DNA of 6,722 nt from positions 1 to 6,722 of the forward strand of contig JAMDBC010000022.1 in NCBI GenBank assembly GCA_023484185.1, in the 5' to 3' direction. The notes under the pieces were generated by a model. The model ran no database searches and was not told where the DNA came from. It saw nothing but the letters and a program-made list of their open reading frames with translations. This stretch comes from Chloroflexota bacterium. GTDB lineage: Bacteria > Chloroflexota > Anaerolineae > Anaerolineales > Villigracilaceae. A program made the translations under genes and the position numbers. Positions 5,800 to 6,722 of the stretch are shown here, piece after piece (the first letter of the stretch is position 1; each line of letters starts with the position of its first letter).

Positions 5800-6722
5800 A
5801 TGAAAATAACCGCTGTATTGCTGGCCGCCGGTCAGGGCACGCGCATGAAATCAGATCTGCCAAAAGTCTTGCATCCGCTGTGCGGCAAGCCGATGATCTG
5901 GCACGTGATGGAAGCTTTGAAACAAGCCTCGACTGAAAAACCGGTCGTGGTGGTGGGACACGGCGCGGAACAAGTCAAAGCTTTTTTGGCGGAGTCCGCT
6001 GACTGTGTTCTGCAAGAGCCGCAGCTTGGAACCGCACACGCCGCAATGCAAGCCGAGTCAATTGTCAAAGGCAGGGCGGATTACGTTATCGTCACATACG
6101 CCGACATGCCGCTTTTGCGCGGCGAGACGTTCCAGCGGCTGGTCGAGACCCAGCGCAACAATCCCGGACCTCTGACTCTGCTGACCACCATCTCGGAAAA
6201 TCCGCGCGGCTTCGGGCGGATCGTGCGCAACGCCAGCGGGACGGTGGATGCCATTGTCGAGGAATATGTTGCCACGCCTGAACAACGCGCCATCAAGGAA
6301 CTGAACGTCGGCGCGTATTGTTTCAAAGCCGATTGGTTGTGGGATGCGTTGCATCGCATCGAAAAGAATCCGCACAAGGGCGAGTATTATTTGACGGATG
6401 TGATTGAGCTGGCAGTAAAAGCGAACCTGCCGGTGCAAGCGGTCCTGCACGATGACTTGATCGAGACAATTGGCATCAACACGCGCGTTCATCTTGCGGA
6501 AGCGGAAGTCGCCATGCGCCGACGCATCAATGAGAATTTTATGCTGGCTGGCGTGAGCATGACCGATCCGGTCTCGACTTATATCGAAGCGGGTGTGGCG
6601 ATTGGCAAGGATACGCTGATTTTACCGAACACGTATATTCAAGGGCGGACTACAATCGGCGAAGATTGCACCATTGGTCCGAACTCTCACCTGCGTGATA
6701 TGCAAATTGGAAACGGCTGTAA
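5800..6722 (+). CDS. glmU: GlmU, bifunctional GlcN-1-P acetyltransferase / GlcNAc-1-P uridylyltransferase (3' end outside window)
   Basis: The first 307 residues are present and the frame is still open at the window edge. GlmU acetylates glucosamine-1-phosphate and then couples GlcNAc-1-phosphate to UTP, giving UDP-GlcNAc for peptidoglycan and other glycans in the cytoplasm. The uridylyltransferase domain (about 1-228) shows the nucleotide loop LAAGQGTRM (8-16) with Pro21-Lys22, Gln-Leu-Gly-Thr-Ala-His (75-80), metal ligand Asp102 in Tyr-Ala-Asp-Met-Pro, Gly-Phe-Gly-Arg (137-140), Asn-Val-Gly-Ala-Tyr (169-173) and metal ligand Asn227. A linker helix (about 229-250) leads into hexapeptide repeats of the left-handed beta-helix (from about 266), where the window stops; the acetyltransferase active site is not included. 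The ATG at 5800 has AGGAG at 5789-5793, six bases upstream. The nearby ATG at 5796 is out of frame. Confidence 0.95.
   Translation, partial: MKITAVLLAAGQGTRMKSDLPKVLHPLCGKPMIWHVMEALKQASTEKPVVVVGHGAEQVKAFLAESADCVLQEPQLGTAHAAMQAESIVKGRADYVIVTYADMPLLRGETFQRLVETQRNNPGPLTLLTTISENPRGFGRIVRNASGTVDAIVEEYVATPEQRAIKELNVGAYCFKADWLWDALHRIEKNPHKGEYYLTDVIELAVKANLPVQAVLHDDLIETIGINTRVHLAEAEVAMRRRINENFMLAGVSMTDPVSTYIEAGVAIGKDTLILPNTYIQGRTTIGEDCTIGPNSHLRDMQIGNGC

Noticed and set aside
1..6722. CRISPR array, insertion sequence transposase, phage or toxin-antitoxin genes
   Set aside because: No regularly spaced direct repeats and no transposase, integrase or toxin-like frames were seen; all long real frames are accounted for by the listed genes.

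Overview
The window reads as ordinary bacterial chromosome, with every supported gene on the + strand. The gene set, roughly 50-55% GC and the style of the solute-binding proteins resemble Anaerolineae-type Chloroflexota. That placement rests on recall of related sequences and is moderate to low confidence. The order is: end of a family 5 solute-binding protein (SBP); a second complete family 5 SBP lipoprotein; two Opp/Dpp-type ABC ATPases (OppD-like, OppF-like); a response regulator fused to a probable Roadblock/LC7 domain; tRNA-Gln(UUG); a terminator; and the 5' two thirds of glmU, cut by the window end.

Positions 1-2343 hold two tandem peptide-type SBPs, the first present only as its last 83 residues. 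The second has a lipoprotein signal ending in Leu-Ala-Ser-Cys and a predicted coiled-coil insertion of about 80 residues inside the family 5 fold. Its 5' end is merged with a roughly 140-bp inverted-repeat element (265-405), so its true start codon is uncertain. Its middle part is also clearly more AT-rich than its two ends.

Positions 2344-5501 look like one transcription unit. A near-perfect extended -10 (TGCTATAAT, 2352-2360) lies just after the SBP stop. The OppD-like gene, the OppF-like gene and the response regulator follow with gaps of 20 and 14 bp, each preceded by a Shine-Dalgarno site. Both ATPases look catalytically intact and end in the oligopeptide-transporter C-terminal domain with four cysteines. 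No permease gene (oppB/oppC) is present, so the channel must be encoded upstream of the window or elsewhere. The SBPs would capture substrate (probably peptides) outside the membrane and the OppD/F pair would power import. The REC-Roadblock protein shares the unit, and whether it is functionally linked to transport is unknown.

Positions 5502-5799 hold the tRNA with its own extended -10, a rho-independent terminator inside a larger palindrome, and a second inverted-repeat element of about 61 bp (5699-5759). From 5800 glmU starts with a good Shine-Dalgarno site. It encodes the bifunctional enzyme that makes UDP-GlcNAc for cell-wall and glycan synthesis.

Nothing here proves a wholly new system. 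The items most worth a second look are the REC-Roadblock/LC7 fusion in an opp unit, the repeat element that forms the 5' end of a lipoprotein gene, and the coiled-coil insertion in the SBP.
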